Shown: positions 16,557 through 24,970 of the stretch, in pieces
Layout of the letters: every line of letters starts with the position of its first letter
Position numbering within the stretch: the stretch's first letter is position 1
NCBI RefSeq assembly: GCF_010548305.1
Contig: NZ_JAAGLV010000002.1
Coordinates: 616,662-680,661, forward strand
Direction: 5' to 3'
DNA from: Streptomyces sp. SID13031
GTDB taxonomy: Bacteria; Actinomycetota; Actinomycetes; Propionibacteriales; Kribbellaceae
Length of the DNA stretch: 64,000 nt
Notes under the pieces: model-generated
Database searches by the model: none
Told to the model about the DNA's origin: nothing
The model's input: only the letters and a program-made list of their open reading frames with translations
Position numbers and translations under genes: made by a program

Positions 16557-17220
16557 CGATAGCTCCTGTTTCGGCGAGGACGGGCTCCAGGGTCAGCCAG
16601 TTCTCGCGGGCGGTGAGGGCGGCGGCTTCGGCGTCGCCGGCCGCCGAGAGGGTGACGATCTTGTCGTGCAGGGCGGCCGACGCCCGGCCGGTCAGGGAGG
16701 CGAAGCGGATCCGCTCGATCCGGCGGAGCATCGGCGTCACCTGCTCGAGCACCGAGCGGATCATCGGGTTCGCGCACGCCTCGACCGCGACCTCGTGGAA
16801 GTCGTCGTCGGCGGCGAGGGCGGCGTCGACGTCGTTGGCGCGCAGCGCGGCCCGGAAGCGCCGATTCGCGCCGCGCATCGCCTTGAGCTCGTGCTCGGAC
16901 ATCAGCGGCACGGCTTCGCGGACCGCGAGCTCATGCATCGCGGCTGCCACCAACTGGGCGTTGCGGGCCTCGCGCACGTTGAGCGGGCTGACGATGGTGA
17001 ACCGGCCGGGTTTGGTCTGCACCAGCCCGGACTGCTCCAGCCGGGCGAGCGCCTCACGGATCGGAGTACGGCTGATGCCGAGCCAGGCGACCAGATCGGG
17101 GTCGTTCAGCCGCTCGCCGGGCGCGAGCGTGCCGTCGACGATCGCGTCGCGGAGCGCCCGGTACGCGTCGTCGCGGAGCAGCGACCTGGCGACAACACCT
17201 TGAGACTCTGGAACCGGCAT
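16543..17220 (-). CDS. GntR/FadR-family regulator (FCD domain), probable regulator of acdS
   Basis: A 225-residue protein with a GntR winged helix (about residues 10-75; [20 protein letters not shown] is the recognition region) and an FCD ligand domain (about 90-215) with histidines such as [10 protein letters not shown] that usually bind metal. The gene overlaps acdS, so the two are co-transcribed. A perfect TGCAATATATTGCA palindrome touches the start codon, the right kind of site for a GntR dimer and pointing to autoregulation. ACC or a breakdown product is the likely effector (inference). The start is ATG 17220; an upstream ATG at 17256 would place the palindrome inside the gene. Confidence 0.9.
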   Translation of the reverse strand: MPVPESQGVVARSLLRDDAYRALRDAIVDGTLAPGERLNDPDLVAWLGISRTPIREALARLEQSGLVQTKPGRFTIVSPLNVREARNAQLVAAAMHELAVREAVPLMSEHELKAMRGANRRFRAALRANDVDAALAADDDFHEVAVEACANPMIRSVLEQVTPMLRRIERIRFASLTGRASAALHDKIVTLSAAGDAEAAALTARENWLTLEPVLAETGAIDEPQ

Positions 17221-17233
17221 GCAATATATTGCA
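17220..17233. promoter_or_regulatory. Operator palindrome at the start of the GntR gene
   Basis: TGCAATATATTGCA is a perfect 14-bp AT-rich palindrome within otherwise GC-rich DNA. It fills most of the 22-bp gap between the DMT transporter and GntR genes. It is probably the regulator's own operator. Confidence 0.65.
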
Positions 17234-17242
17234 CGCGAAACA

Positions 17243-18154
17243 TCACAAGATGTCAACCTGCTCCCGTACTACGGGAGTCGCCGTGACCGTCCGTGGGCGG
17301 TGAAGACCGACCAGCAACCCGGCGATGACGAGCGCGACTCCCGCGAGCTCAGCCGGCGCCGGCAGCCCGAACCCGAGGACCAGCGAGGTGATGATCGTGC
17401 CGACCGGGATGATCCCGGCGAACAACCCGGCCCGATCGGCGCCGAGCATCGGCAGCGCTCGATACCAGAGCAGGAACGCGACCCCGCTCACGAGCACCGC
17501 GAGGTAGGCCAATCCACCCAGCTCGGCCAGGCTCGGCATCCGCAGGAAGCCAGACCCATCGGTCGCGAGGCCAAGGCCGATCAGCATCGGCACCGAGGTG
17601 GCGGCGGTGTAGGCGGACACCCGCACCGGTCCCAGCCTCACCAGCAGCGGCAGCGCGAGCAGCGAGAAGCACGCCTCGCAGGCCAGCGCGCCCACGGAGT
17701 ACAGGATGCCTTGGAGATCGGACGTCCCGAGCCCGGACACCACACCGGTGCCGGCGACAACGATCGAGGCGGCGACGATGATCCGCCCGGACGGCCTGGT
17801 CCGCCGCATCAGTGGCCCGGCGAGCGCGAGCACGATCGGGACCGTACCGACGATCGTCCCGACGACGGCCGGGTTCGCGTGCTTGGTCCCTCCGATGACG
17901 AAGAGGTTGAAGAGCACCAGGCCGGTCGCGGCGAGCGCGATCAGCAGCAGAGTCTCGCGCCCGGTCGGCCGGATCAGCGGGATGCGGCGGGCCCGGGCGA
18001 CGGCGAACAGCAGCGCCGCCGAGACCAGGTAGCGCGCGGCCTGACCGCCGAAGAAGGGGTAGTCGTTCACGACCCCGGAGACCGCCGCGAGGCTGCCGAC
18101 GAGGAACATCGCGCCGCCCGCGCGGCCGTAGACGGACCAGGAATGGTTGCTCAT
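17243..18154 (-). CDS. EamA/DMT-family transporter
   Basis: A 303-residue protein with about ten transmembrane helices in two EamA repeats (first to about residue 130; second beginning near 145). AELGGLAYLAVLVSGVAFLL and GLFAGIIPVGTIITSLVLG are typical helices of the second repeat. DMT/EamA transporters export amino acids and other metabolites. It lies 22 bp before the GntR gene on the same strand, so it may share the acdS unit and move related amino acids. I chose ATG 18154; the frame runs upstream to 18265. Confidence 0.85.
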   Translation of the reverse strand: MSNHSWSVYGRAGGAMFLVGSLAAVSGVVNDYPFFGGQAARYLVSAALLFAVARARRIPLIRPTGRETLLLIALAATGLVLFNLFVIGGTKHANPAVVGTIVGTVPIVLALAGPLMRRTRPSGRIIVAASIVVAGTGVVSGLGTSDLQGILYSVGALACEACFSLLALPLLVRLGPVRVSAYTAATSVPMLIGLGLATDGSGFLRMPSLAELGGLAYLAVLVSGVAFLLWYRALPMLGADRAGLFAGIIPVGTIITSLVLGFGLPAPAELAGVALVIAGLLVGLHRPRTVTATPVVREQVDIL

Positions 18155-18188
18155 CACCCCACCGTACGGGCGTTCTGGCCTTCCGCAG

Positions 18189-18222
18189 TGGTCCATAAAG
18201 GAAGCATTGAGCTGGTCCATAA
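18189..18222. promoter_or_regulatory. Direct repeat TGGTCCATAA upstream of the DMT transporter
   Basis: TGGTCCATAA occurs at 18189-18198 and 18213-18222, 24 bp apart, 35-70 bp upstream of the DMT start. Direct repeats at roughly two helical turns suggest binding by a tandem-site regulator. No regulator is identified. Confidence 0.45.
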
Positions 18223-18312
18223 CTTGCCTCTTGCCCTCGGCTGATCCGCCGGACATAGTCGGCATGGTGCCGGTGGCGTTGGCCTGTGCTGCCGCAAGCG
18301 TCTGCTTGATGT

Positions 18313-19896
18313 TCAGTCGCTATGTCCCGGGGCCGCGGGAGCGAGTTTGAGATAGGCGCGCCAGCCGCCCAGTTCGGTGATCTCGCGCGATGGGTCGGCA
18401 GCGTCCGCAGTACAGAGGAAGCCGAGTACTTCGGTGCCGTCGGCAAGTTCGAGCGGGCCGATCGCGAGGGGTGGCGCGACCGTGGAGAGGAAGCCGGCCA
18501 GCTCTTCGGCGGGGAGACGCCAGACCTCGACCTCGATGCCGGGACCGTCCGCCGGTGGGGTGGTTCGGGTGAGGCCTGGCCTTGGCAGTGGCCCTTCCAC
18601 CACGTACATCCGGTAGTCGCGAGCCGTCGTCGTCTCGAAGGCCAAGGTGGCGCCGCGTCGTACGAGCTCGTCGTTGAGTGGCTGGCCGGACAGATGTGCG
18701 CCCGCTACGGCCAGCAGGACACCTGTTGGTTGCTCACCGCACCAAACTTCGGCGAGGTCGATGACGAGGTGGTCGTGCCCGGCCGGTGCGAGAAGCTGTA
18801 CGCCGAAGGGCAATCCGTCCGTGCGCATCGGCCCGGGGAACGCCACTGCGCAGAGGTCGAGCAGGTTGACCATGTTGGTGAAGCGCCCGAGCCGGCTGTT
18901 CACGCCGATCGGGTCCGCGGCCACCTCGGCGAGGGTCGGGTGGGTCTCGGTTACGGGCAGCAGCAGGGCGTCGAGCTGCTCCCAGAGCGGCTCGGTCCGG
19001 CGCCTCAATGCGGCCAGCCGATCGAAGCCGGCGAACGCGTCGGCGGCCGTGATCGTTGCGCCTTTGCGCACGATCTCGCGAACGGTCGGATCGACCGCGG
19101 GGTCGTCGTCGAGCTTGTCACCGAAGGCGAGCCAGCGTTCGGCCAGCCACGGACCGGAGTACAGGAGTTCGGCGGTGTCCAGCAGGGCGGTGATGTCGAC
19201 CGGTACGACATCGCCGAGTTTCGCTGCCTGGTCGAGGGCTTCGGCCCACGCCTGCTCGTGCAGGGGATCGAGGCCGAGCGGGCGATCCGGTACGCCGATG
19301 CGGCGCGTGCCCGTCTTCGTCGGCTTGGGCAACCTGCGGGAGTACGGGTCGTCGGCGTCGTAGGCGGCCATCACCTCGAAGGCTCGCCGGGCCGTCTCGA
19401 CGGTGCGCGCGAAGACCGTCACGCAGTCGAGCGAGCGGCAGGCCGGTACGACGCCGCTGGTCGATACGAGGCCCTTGCTCGGTTTGATCCCGATGATCCC
19501 GTTGAACGCCGCGGGCACTCGTCCGCTGCCTGCGGTGTCGGTCCCGAGCGCGAAGTCGACCTCGCCGGCGGCCACCGCGACCGCGCTGCCGGCGCTCGAG
19601 CCGCCGGAGATGTGCTGATCGGAGAAGACGGAGTGCGGCGCGCCGTACGGCGAACGGGTGCCGACCAGGCCGGTCGCGTACTGGTCGAGATTCGTCTTGC
19701 CCAGCGGTATCGCGCCGGCCTCGATCAACCGGTCGACGACGAACGCGTTGGTTGCCGCCGGCATCGTGTTGCGGGGGTCGCCGGCGGTGGTCGGTACGCC
19801 GTACAGGTCGATGTTGTCCTTGAGGGCCATCGTCAAGCCGTGCAGGGGACCGGGGAGTGGTTCGGTCGGCTCGACCCTGGTGATCCAGACGGTCAT
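18313..19896 (-). CDS. atzF: Allophanate hydrolase
   Basis: A 527-residue amidase-family enzyme that splits allophanate to two ammonia and two CO2. The amidase triad is visible: Lys in TMALKDNIDLYG near residue 27, and the serines in HISGGSSAGSAVAVA near 100. A C-terminal allophanate hydrolase domain begins near residue 420 and ends FLCTADAADPSREITELGGW onward. Length is somewhat shorter than AtzF (about 600). Start 19896 overlaps the stop of the carboxyltransferase gene by 4 bp. It is the last gene of the riboswitch-controlled operon and the final step of guanidine or urea breakdown. Confidence 0.92.
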   Translation of the reverse strand: MTVWITRVEPTEPLPGPLHGLTMALKDNIDLYGVPTTAGDPRNTMPAATNAFVVDRLIEAGAIPLGKTNLDQYATGLVGTRSPYGAPHSVFSDQHISGGSSAGSAVAVAAGEVDFALGTDTAGSGRVPAAFNGIIGIKPSKGLVSTSGVVPACRSLDCVTVFARTVETARRAFEVMAAYDADDPYSRRLPKPTKTGTRRIGVPDRPLGLDPLHEQAWAEALDQAAKLGDVVPVDITALLDTAELLYSGPWLAERWLAFGDKLDDDPAVDPTVREIVRKGATITAADAFAGFDRLAALRRRTEPLWEQLDALLLPVTETHPTLAEVAADPIGVNSRLGRFTNMVNLLDLCAVAFPGPMRTDGLPFGVQLLAPAGHDHLVIDLAEVWCGEQPTGVLLAVAGAHLSGQPLNDELVRRGATLAFETTTARDYRMYVVEGPLPRPGLTRTTPPADGPGIEVEVWRLPAEELAGFLSTVAPPLAIGPLELADGTEVLGFLCTADAADPSREITELGGWRAYLKLAPAAPGHSD

Positions 19897-21845
19897 GCTC
19901 CCCACCTCGCCCGCTCGGCGTCGAACGCGGCCCGCCTCTTCGCGCGCAGACTGACGATGTCCATCGGTGCCTCCTGTTCGATCCGCCGGACGTCGGCGAT
20001 CGAGAACGTCGCGGGTGTCACCTGCAGATCCGCGCGGCCGGCCTTGATGTCGGCGCGTTGCCGGTCGAGTTCCTCGGTACTGACCGGGGTGAACCTGATC
20101 CGGTCGAACTGCCTGAGCAGCCACGGTTGCTCGTCACGCTCGGACAACCGCCAGACCGGGACGGTGCGGCCGACGAGCTGGTAGCCGCCCGGTCCTTCCA
20201 TGCCGTAGATGCACAGGTAGATGCCGCCGATGCCGACGGCGTTCTGCGGGGTCCAGGTGCGGGCCGGGTTGTACTTGGTGGTGACGAGCCGATGCCGCGG
20301 ATCGATCGGCACGGCGACGGGCGCGCCGAGGTAGACGTCCCCGAGCCCGACCACGAGATAGGTCGCCTCGGCAACGATATCGAACACCTCGGCCCGCTCG
20401 TCGAGATCATTGACCCGCCGGATGAACTCGACATTGTCCGGACACCACGGCGCATCCGGCCGCACGGACGCCGCATACCGCCGCATCGCCTCATGAGCCA
20501 ACGGATGATCGAACGCAATCGGCAACACCACCTCCCGAGCCGGCAACACCACCTCCGCCGGATCCGCCAACCCATTAGCCAGTACTACGAGATGCGCCGC
20601 CAGCTCCTCCAACTGGAGCCGGGCCGAATCCACTGCAACCAGCACCGACCGAACTCCTTCGACGATCTCGGTCACCCCCGCAGGCAGGTCAGCCCGAAGA
20701 GCCTCAGCCAGCAGATGAATCCAGACCCGCACAGTCAGATCAAGCTCAAGAGACCCAGCCTCCACCAACAAATGCCGCTCCCCAGCCAACCTGATCGTGT
20801 ACCTGGGCGTGCTATCGCGACGTACCTGGGCAGGGAGGGGGATAGGGCGGTTGGGGGTTGGTGTGTTCAGGGCGACGGGTTGTTGGGGTTGGCGGAGATC
20901 TGCCAGCCACCGGCGGCGAGCGTTCATCGCCTCGGTGGCTTCTGCAGGGGTGACTGGGTGGAGGTGGAGGGTGTCGCCGGGGCGGAGTTGGCCCAGGAGC
21001 CAGCGGTCGGCCTCGATGACTACTGCTGGTACTACGAAGCCGCCGAGCGATGGGCCGTCTTTGCCGACGATGACCGGGGTGTCGCCGGAGAGCATGATGC
21101 CGCCGACCGGGTAGGCGGAGTCGTGGACGTTGGAGGGATGGAGACCCGCCTCGCCGCCGTCCGTGCGGGCCCATCCGGGGATCGGGCCGACCAGCCGGAT
21201 GCCGGTGCGGTCGGAGCGGTGGTCGATCTGCCAGGTGGTGGAGAAGAAGGTGTCGACGCCTTCAAACGTGAGGTGCTCCGGGGCGCCATGGGGTCCGGCG
21301 ATGACTCGGAGAGTCCACTCATGCGTCAGCACCGGCAACGAAATGGTTGCTGGCGGCACCAGATTCTCGCGCCGCCCCAAGGGCAGGAGATCCCCGGCGA
21401 CGAGCGCCCGGCCGTCCAGCCCGCCGAATTCACCGAGTACGAAGGTGGATCGGCTGCCGAGCACCCGCGGCACGTCGAGTCCGCCTTCGACAGCGACGTA
21501 CCCGCGCATGCCAGGCCCGTCGAGCGGCCCCACATCGAGGGTCGCACCGGCGACCAGCCGCGCGACCGTACCAGGGCGAAGGTGGTACCCGTCGATGGTC
21601 GCGCGAGTAGCGGCGCCGCCGACGCAGACGAGCCTGTCCTCGCCCAGCCGCAGCACCGGGCCGGCCACCACACACTCCAGCCCGGCCGCGTTCGAAGGAT
21701 TGCCGACCGCCGCGTTCAGCAGCGCGAAGGTCAGCTCGTCGACGGCTCCGGACGGCGGTACTCCGACATCCCACAACCCTTGCCGACCAGCCAGGTCCTG
21801 CACGGTCGTCTGCATGCCGGGGGCAACGATCGTGACGCCCGCCAT
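19893..21845 (-). CDS. Urea/guanidine carboxylase-like protein with carboxyltransferase domains only
   Basis: A 650-residue protein equal to the central carboxyltransferase part of urea/guanidine carboxylases. CT_A_B (about residues 5-300) opens TTVQDLAGRQGLWDVGVPPS. CT_C_D (about 345-590) has TTKYNPARTWTPQNAVGIGG and CIYGMEGPGGYQLVGRTVP. The usual enzyme has about 1200 residues: biotin carboxylase, carboxyltransferase, biotin carrier. Both end domains are missing. The start coincides with the end of the preceding gene, leaving no room for them, and the stop falls in the usual linker. The KGPGGYQ/TTKYNP-type motifs argue for the carboxylase rather than 5-oxoprolinase PxpBC. Activity would need partner subunits from elsewhere. 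Confidence 0.85.
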   Translation of the reverse strand: MAGVTIVAPGMQTTVQDLAGRQGLWDVGVPPSGAVDELTFALLNAAVGNPSNAAGLECVVAGPVLRLGEDRLVCVGGAATRATIDGYHLRPGTVARLVAGATLDVGPLDGPGMRGYVAVEGGLDVPRVLGSRSTFVLGEFGGLDGRALVAGDLLPLGRRENLVPPATISLPVLTHEWTLRVIAGPHGAPEHLTFEGVDTFFSTTWQIDHRSDRTGIRLVGPIPGWARTDGGEAGLHPSNVHDSAYPVGGIMLSGDTPVIVGKDGPSLGGFVVPAVVIEADRWLLGQLRPGDTLHLHPVTPAEATEAMNARRRWLADLRQPQQPVALNTPTPNRPIPLPAQVRRDSTPRYTIRLAGERHLLVEAGSLELDLTVRVWIHLLAEALRADLPAGVTEIVEGVRSVLVAVDSARLQLEELAAHLVVLANGLADPAEVVLPAREVVLPIAFDHPLAHEAMRRYAASVRPDAPWCPDNVEFIRRVNDLDERAEVFDIVAEATYLVVGLGDVYLGAPVAVPIDPRHRLVTTKYNPARTWTPQNAVGIGGIYLCIYGMEGPGGYQLVGRTVPVWRLSERDEQPWLLRQFDRIRFTPVSTEELDRQRADIKAGRADLQVTPATFSIADVRRIEQEAPMDIVSLRAKRRAAFDAERARWGA

Positions 21846-22450
21846 CAACTCCACCAGCCCAGCAACTGCACGGGGGTGGGATTCCAGCCGTTGCACGGGT
21901 TGTTGATCTGAGGACAGTTGCTGATCAGCACGAGCACATCGCGCGACGCCGTCAGCTCGACATACTTCCCGGGCGCCGACAACCCGTCGTCGAACTTCAA
22001 CCCACCCTCGGGAGTCACCGGCACGTTCATGAAGAAGTTGATGTTGTGCCCGAGCTCCCGCTGCCCGATCCCAGCCGCAGCCCCGTACCGGAGGAACGTC
22101 TGCCGGCAAGCATGCTGATGCCGAGTCTGCTCGCCGTACCGAATGACGTTGCTCTCCTGCGAACACGCGCCGCCGACCGTGTCATGCCGCCCGCAGGTGT
22201 CATCGGTGATCACCGCAAGCTCATCCAGCCGCGTCGACAGCAACCGCGAACCGGTGGTCAGGAAGACAGCACCTTGCGAGCGCATGGTGTCGAAGGCGGA
22301 GTACCGATTCGCGATGTCAGCAGCGTCGTAGAGCAACGTATCGACGGCTTGATTGCCATGTAGATCGACGATCCGCAGCCGTCCGCCAGCCGGGACCGGA
22401 ACGAGCGCCCCGTCCCCAGCGGCGACGGTCACGTCAAAGGCCGCCGTCAT
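21845..22450 (-). CDS. DUF1989 protein, urea carboxylase-associated type 2 (carboxyguanidine deiminase subunit candidate)
   Basis: A 201-residue DUF1989 protein resembling TIGR03424. It begins VPAGGRLRIVDLHGNQAVD and carries the Cys/His-rich CGRHDTVGGACSQESNVIRY and RHQHACRQTF, then LGHNINFFMNVPVTPEG and NGWNPTPVQL. Paired DUF1989 proteins of such operons (CgdA/CgdB) have been shown in Pseudomonas to deiminate carboxyguanidine to allophanate. It overlaps its neighbours on both sides (1 bp downstream, 4 bp upstream), implying tight coupling. Assignment as CgdA or CgdB individually is not made. Confidence 0.87.
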   Translation of the reverse strand: MTAAFDVTVAAGDGALVPVPAGGRLRIVDLHGNQAVDTLLYDAADIANRYSAFDTMRSQGAVFLTTGSRLLSTRLDELAVITDDTCGRHDTVGGACSQESNVIRYGEQTRHQHACRQTFLRYGAAAGIGQRELGHNINFFMNVPVTPEGGLKFDDGLSAPGKYVELTASRDVLVLISNCPQINNPCNGWNPTPVQLLGWWS

Positions 22451-23058
22451 AGCGTCACCCGCCGAGCCATCTCGAGCGCCCGGACAGCCTCATCACGAGC
22501 CGGCGCCGGGCTCGGACCAGTCGCCACCGAGACCTCGACCGCGACCCCCGCGGCAGGTTGCCCGGACAACGGATGCGCCGCCGTCGAGACGAAGAGCAAC
22601 AGGTCCAGTTCAGTGCGCAGTACGACGTTGTCGCCGGCCGCCGCGTGTCCCGGGACGAACGCCATCGAGGCGTTCGAGTCACCGGCGATGCCGACCTTGG
22701 AGAAGAAGTTGATACTGCCGTGCAGATCAGCCTCACCCAGCCCGTACTTCGTCAGCTCGATCACCAGGCCGGCCCGCGACCCGAAGCCGCTCAGGCAGTC
22801 GTGCCAGTCGAGGCTGGACCTGACGACCGAGGCCAGCGCGAGCCCACGATCGGACATCAGCACCAGCCCCGGCCGGATGCAGGCCGACATCTGCGCCTTC
22901 AACGTGTCCGGGACATTGAGCCTATCGACCCGATCCGCACCGATCAGCAACACGGTCGCGTTCGCGTCGGCGCCGAGTGCGGTCAGCTTGATCAGCCGAT
23001 CGGCGCGGACCGGTGTGGACCAAACGGAGTCAGCGGGGATGTCGTGGCGGTAGCTCAT
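22447..23058 (-). CDS. DUF1989 protein, urea carboxylase-associated type 1 (carboxyguanidine deiminase subunit candidate)
   Basis: A 203-residue DUF1989 protein resembling TIGR03425. It contains RLNVPDTLKAQMSACIRPGL, DWHDCLSGFGSRAGLVIELT and SINFFSKVGIAGDSNASMAF, all conserved in this group. It would pair with the following DUF1989 protein in a heteromeric deiminase. ATG 23058 overlaps the permease stop (ATGA). The frame runs upstream to 23220 inside the permease gene, so the overlap start is preferred. Confidence 0.87.
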   Translation of the reverse strand: MSYRHDIPADSVWSTPVRADRLIKLTALGADANATVLLIGADRVDRLNVPDTLKAQMSACIRPGLVLMSDRGLALASVVRSSLDWHDCLSGFGSRAGLVIELTKYGLGEADLHGSINFFSKVGIAGDSNASMAFVPGHAAAGDNVVLRTELDLLLFVSTAAHPLSGQPAAGVAVEVSVATGPSPAPARDEAVRALEMARRVTL

Positions 23059-24620
23059 GCGTTCTCCAGCACCGGTTGAGCGATCGCAGCGTGGTACCGG
23101 GTCCGCTGCACTCGGTACGTCACAAGGCCCGCTCCCGCGGTGATGACGAGCGTGAGCAGCGGAAGGTAGTGGAGGTACCAGCCTTCGCCGGCCGGGTCGT
23201 AGACCTCCGCGCGAGGCCACGCCAGGTTGATCGCCATCGCGAGTCCATAGAGCACGGCGATCCCGTTCACCAGCAGCCCGAACCGCCCGAGCGAGAACAG
23301 CTTCTTGCCGTCCTCATCGACACCATCCGGCACCGGGTCACCCGTGAGGCGGCGGACGAACAGCGGCAGCGTGACCATCAGATAGGCCAGGTAGAGCAAC
23401 ATGATGCAGACACTCGTGAGACCGAGGAACAGCCCGGCGTTGCCGACGTTGACCAGCAGGCAGACCGCGGCGCCGACCCCCGGTACGAGGGTCGCGAGCA
23501 GCGGCGTACCGGTGCGGCCGGAGACGCGCCGCAACTGGGCAGAGAACGGCAGGACATTGTCGCGCGCCATCGAGAAGATCATCCGGGCCGCGGCGGTCTG
23601 GATCGCGAGCGTGCAGACGCAGACCGCGAAGGCGACGTCGAGCAGCAGGAGCTTGCCGGTGGTCGAACCGAGGCTGCTGGTGAGCACATACGGCAGACCG
23701 CGCAGACCCAGCTCGCCGTCGGTGACGGACGGCGCGGCCATCAGGGCAGCGACGATCAGGAACGCGCCACCGATGCCGGAAGCAACGACCGCGCGGATGA
23801 TCGTGCGCGGCGTCGTGGCGCGCGGCTTGTGCGTCTCCTCGGACAGTTCGCCGGCGCTGTCGAACCCGACCAGCACGTACGCCGCCATCAGCGCGGAGAT
23901 GAGCAGCGGTACGACGTACCCGGTGGTGTTGTCGAGGCCGGTGGTGTGCAGGACGACGGATGGGCCGCGCTTGGCGTGACCGGTGAGCAGGATGACCATC
24001 AGGACGACGCCGATGAGCTCGCAGGTGACGCCGACCGAGTTCACGATCGCGGTGACCCGGACGCTGACCGCGTTAAGCGTCGTGGTGACGATCAGCAGTA
24101 GACAGCCGAGCAGTACTGCGTTGGAAGCCCCGTCGCGAGAGGCCAGTGAGGGATCGGTGCCGATCAGTTGGAAGCCGCTCCAGACGGCGGGCAGCACGAC
24201 CTGGAGCGCGATGGCGGCGGCCGCGACGGTGATGATCTGGGCGACGATCATCGTCCAGCCCGCGAACCAGCCGACGACGGCGCCACCGAGCCGTCGCGAC
24301 CATTGGTAGATCGCTCCCGACAAGGGGTAGCGCGCGGCCAGCTCGGCGAAGCAGAGCGCGACCATGAGCTGCCCGGCGAGGACGGCCGGCCAGGTCCAGA
24401 AGAAGGCGGTACCACCGAAGCCGAACCCGAGGCCGAAGAGCTGGAAGACCGTGGTCAGGATCGAGACGAAGGAGAAGCCCGCGGCGAAGGACGCGAAGGT
24501 ACCGACTCGCCGGGACAGTTGCTGGTCGTAGCCGAAGCTGCCGAGGTCCTTGGCGCTGGCCCTGTCATTCACACTGTCTTTGACTCTGTCGACCGCGGCG
24601 GGGTCGAGCGTTGCTGACAT
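23055..24620 (-). CDS. APC-family permease, guanidine/urea-related operon
   Basis: A 521-residue permease with about twelve transmembrane helices. The N-terminal SRRVGTFASFAAGFSFVSIL and FTWPAVLAGQLMVAL-like helix 2 region (FWTWPAVLAGQLMVALCFAE) match amino acid permeases of the APC superfamily that accompany urea carboxylase clusters. It is first in the operon, directly behind the guanidine-I riboswitch, so it is the likely importer of guanidine or a guanidinylated compound. ATG 24620 has CGGAGA upstream; the apparent extension to 24749 is riboswitch RNA, not protein. Confidence 0.9.
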   Translation of the reverse strand: MSATLDPAAVDRVKDSVNDRASAKDLGSFGYDQQLSRRVGTFASFAAGFSFVSILTTVFQLFGLGFGFGGTAFFWTWPAVLAGQLMVALCFAELAARYPLSGAIYQWSRRLGGAVVGWFAGWTMIVAQIITVAAAAIALQVVLPAVWSGFQLIGTDPSLASRDGASNAVLLGCLLLIVTTTLNAVSVRVTAIVNSVGVTCELIGVVLMVILLTGHAKRGPSVVLHTTGLDNTTGYVVPLLISALMAAYVLVGFDSAGELSEETHKPRATTPRTIIRAVVASGIGGAFLIVAALMAAPSVTDGELGLRGLPYVLTSSLGSTTGKLLLLDVAFAVCVCTLAIQTAAARMIFSMARDNVLPFSAQLRRVSGRTGTPLLATLVPGVGAAVCLLVNVGNAGLFLGLTSVCIMLLYLAYLMVTLPLFVRRLTGDPVPDGVDEDGKKLFSLGRFGLLVNGIAVLYGLAMAINLAWPRAEVYDPAGEGWYLHYLPLLTLVITAGAGLVTYRVQRTRYHAAIAQPVLENA

Positions 24621-24671
24621 TCCGGTCTCCGAATGCTCAGCCCGGAACGCGCACGGCAGCCCGGGGCCATC

Positions 24672-24775
24672 AAGGCCTCCCGGGCTTTTGTCCCGCCGTG
24701 GAACGGAGCCACCGGCTCCGTCTCCCCTCTCGGACCAGTCCTCCCACAAACACCAGGAGCGGAACCCTAGGGGCG
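24672..24775 (-). promoter_or_regulatory. Guanidine-I (ykkC) riboswitch
   Basis: On the minus strand three blocks of the ykkC/guanidine-I aptamer occur in the right order: CTAGGGTTCCG (24770-24760), GGTCCGAGAGGGGAGAC (24736-24720) and ACGGCGGGACAAAAGCCCGG (24699-24680) followed by GAGG. Between them are hairpins of the expected size, including GGAGCC-GGTGGCTCC. The aptamer ends about 55 nt before the permease ATG. Its 3' AGCCCGGG can instead pair with CCCCGGGCT at 24658-24666, an obvious switch hairpin. It binds free guanidinium and turns on the downstream genes. Confidence 0.92.
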
Positions 24776-24970
24776 CCCCGCCTTCGTCAGCGGGTCGTCA
24801 ACCAGTCCACGACACCCGTGTTTCACCCTCCGCAGCCGTCCGTAACGTCCTGATGAACACGACCTCACAGCGCGCCGCCGCCTGAGCAGCCACTTGTGAG
24901 GACGCTGACGTACACCGACAGCGTCATCTGACGGGCGCGGAGGAGCCGGCAGGGCTCCTACCTTCCAGTT

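Noticed and set aside
19893..21845. 5-oxoprolinase subunits PxpB-PxpC (KipI-KipA) fusion
   Set aside because: Motifs TTKYNPARTWTPQNAVGIGG and MEGPGGYQ and the DUF1989/AtzF context match urea/guanidine carboxylase; no PxpA is nearby.
24621..24749. N-terminal extension of the permease
   Set aside because: The segment is the guanidine riboswitch and its leader; ATG 24620 has its own ribosome site.
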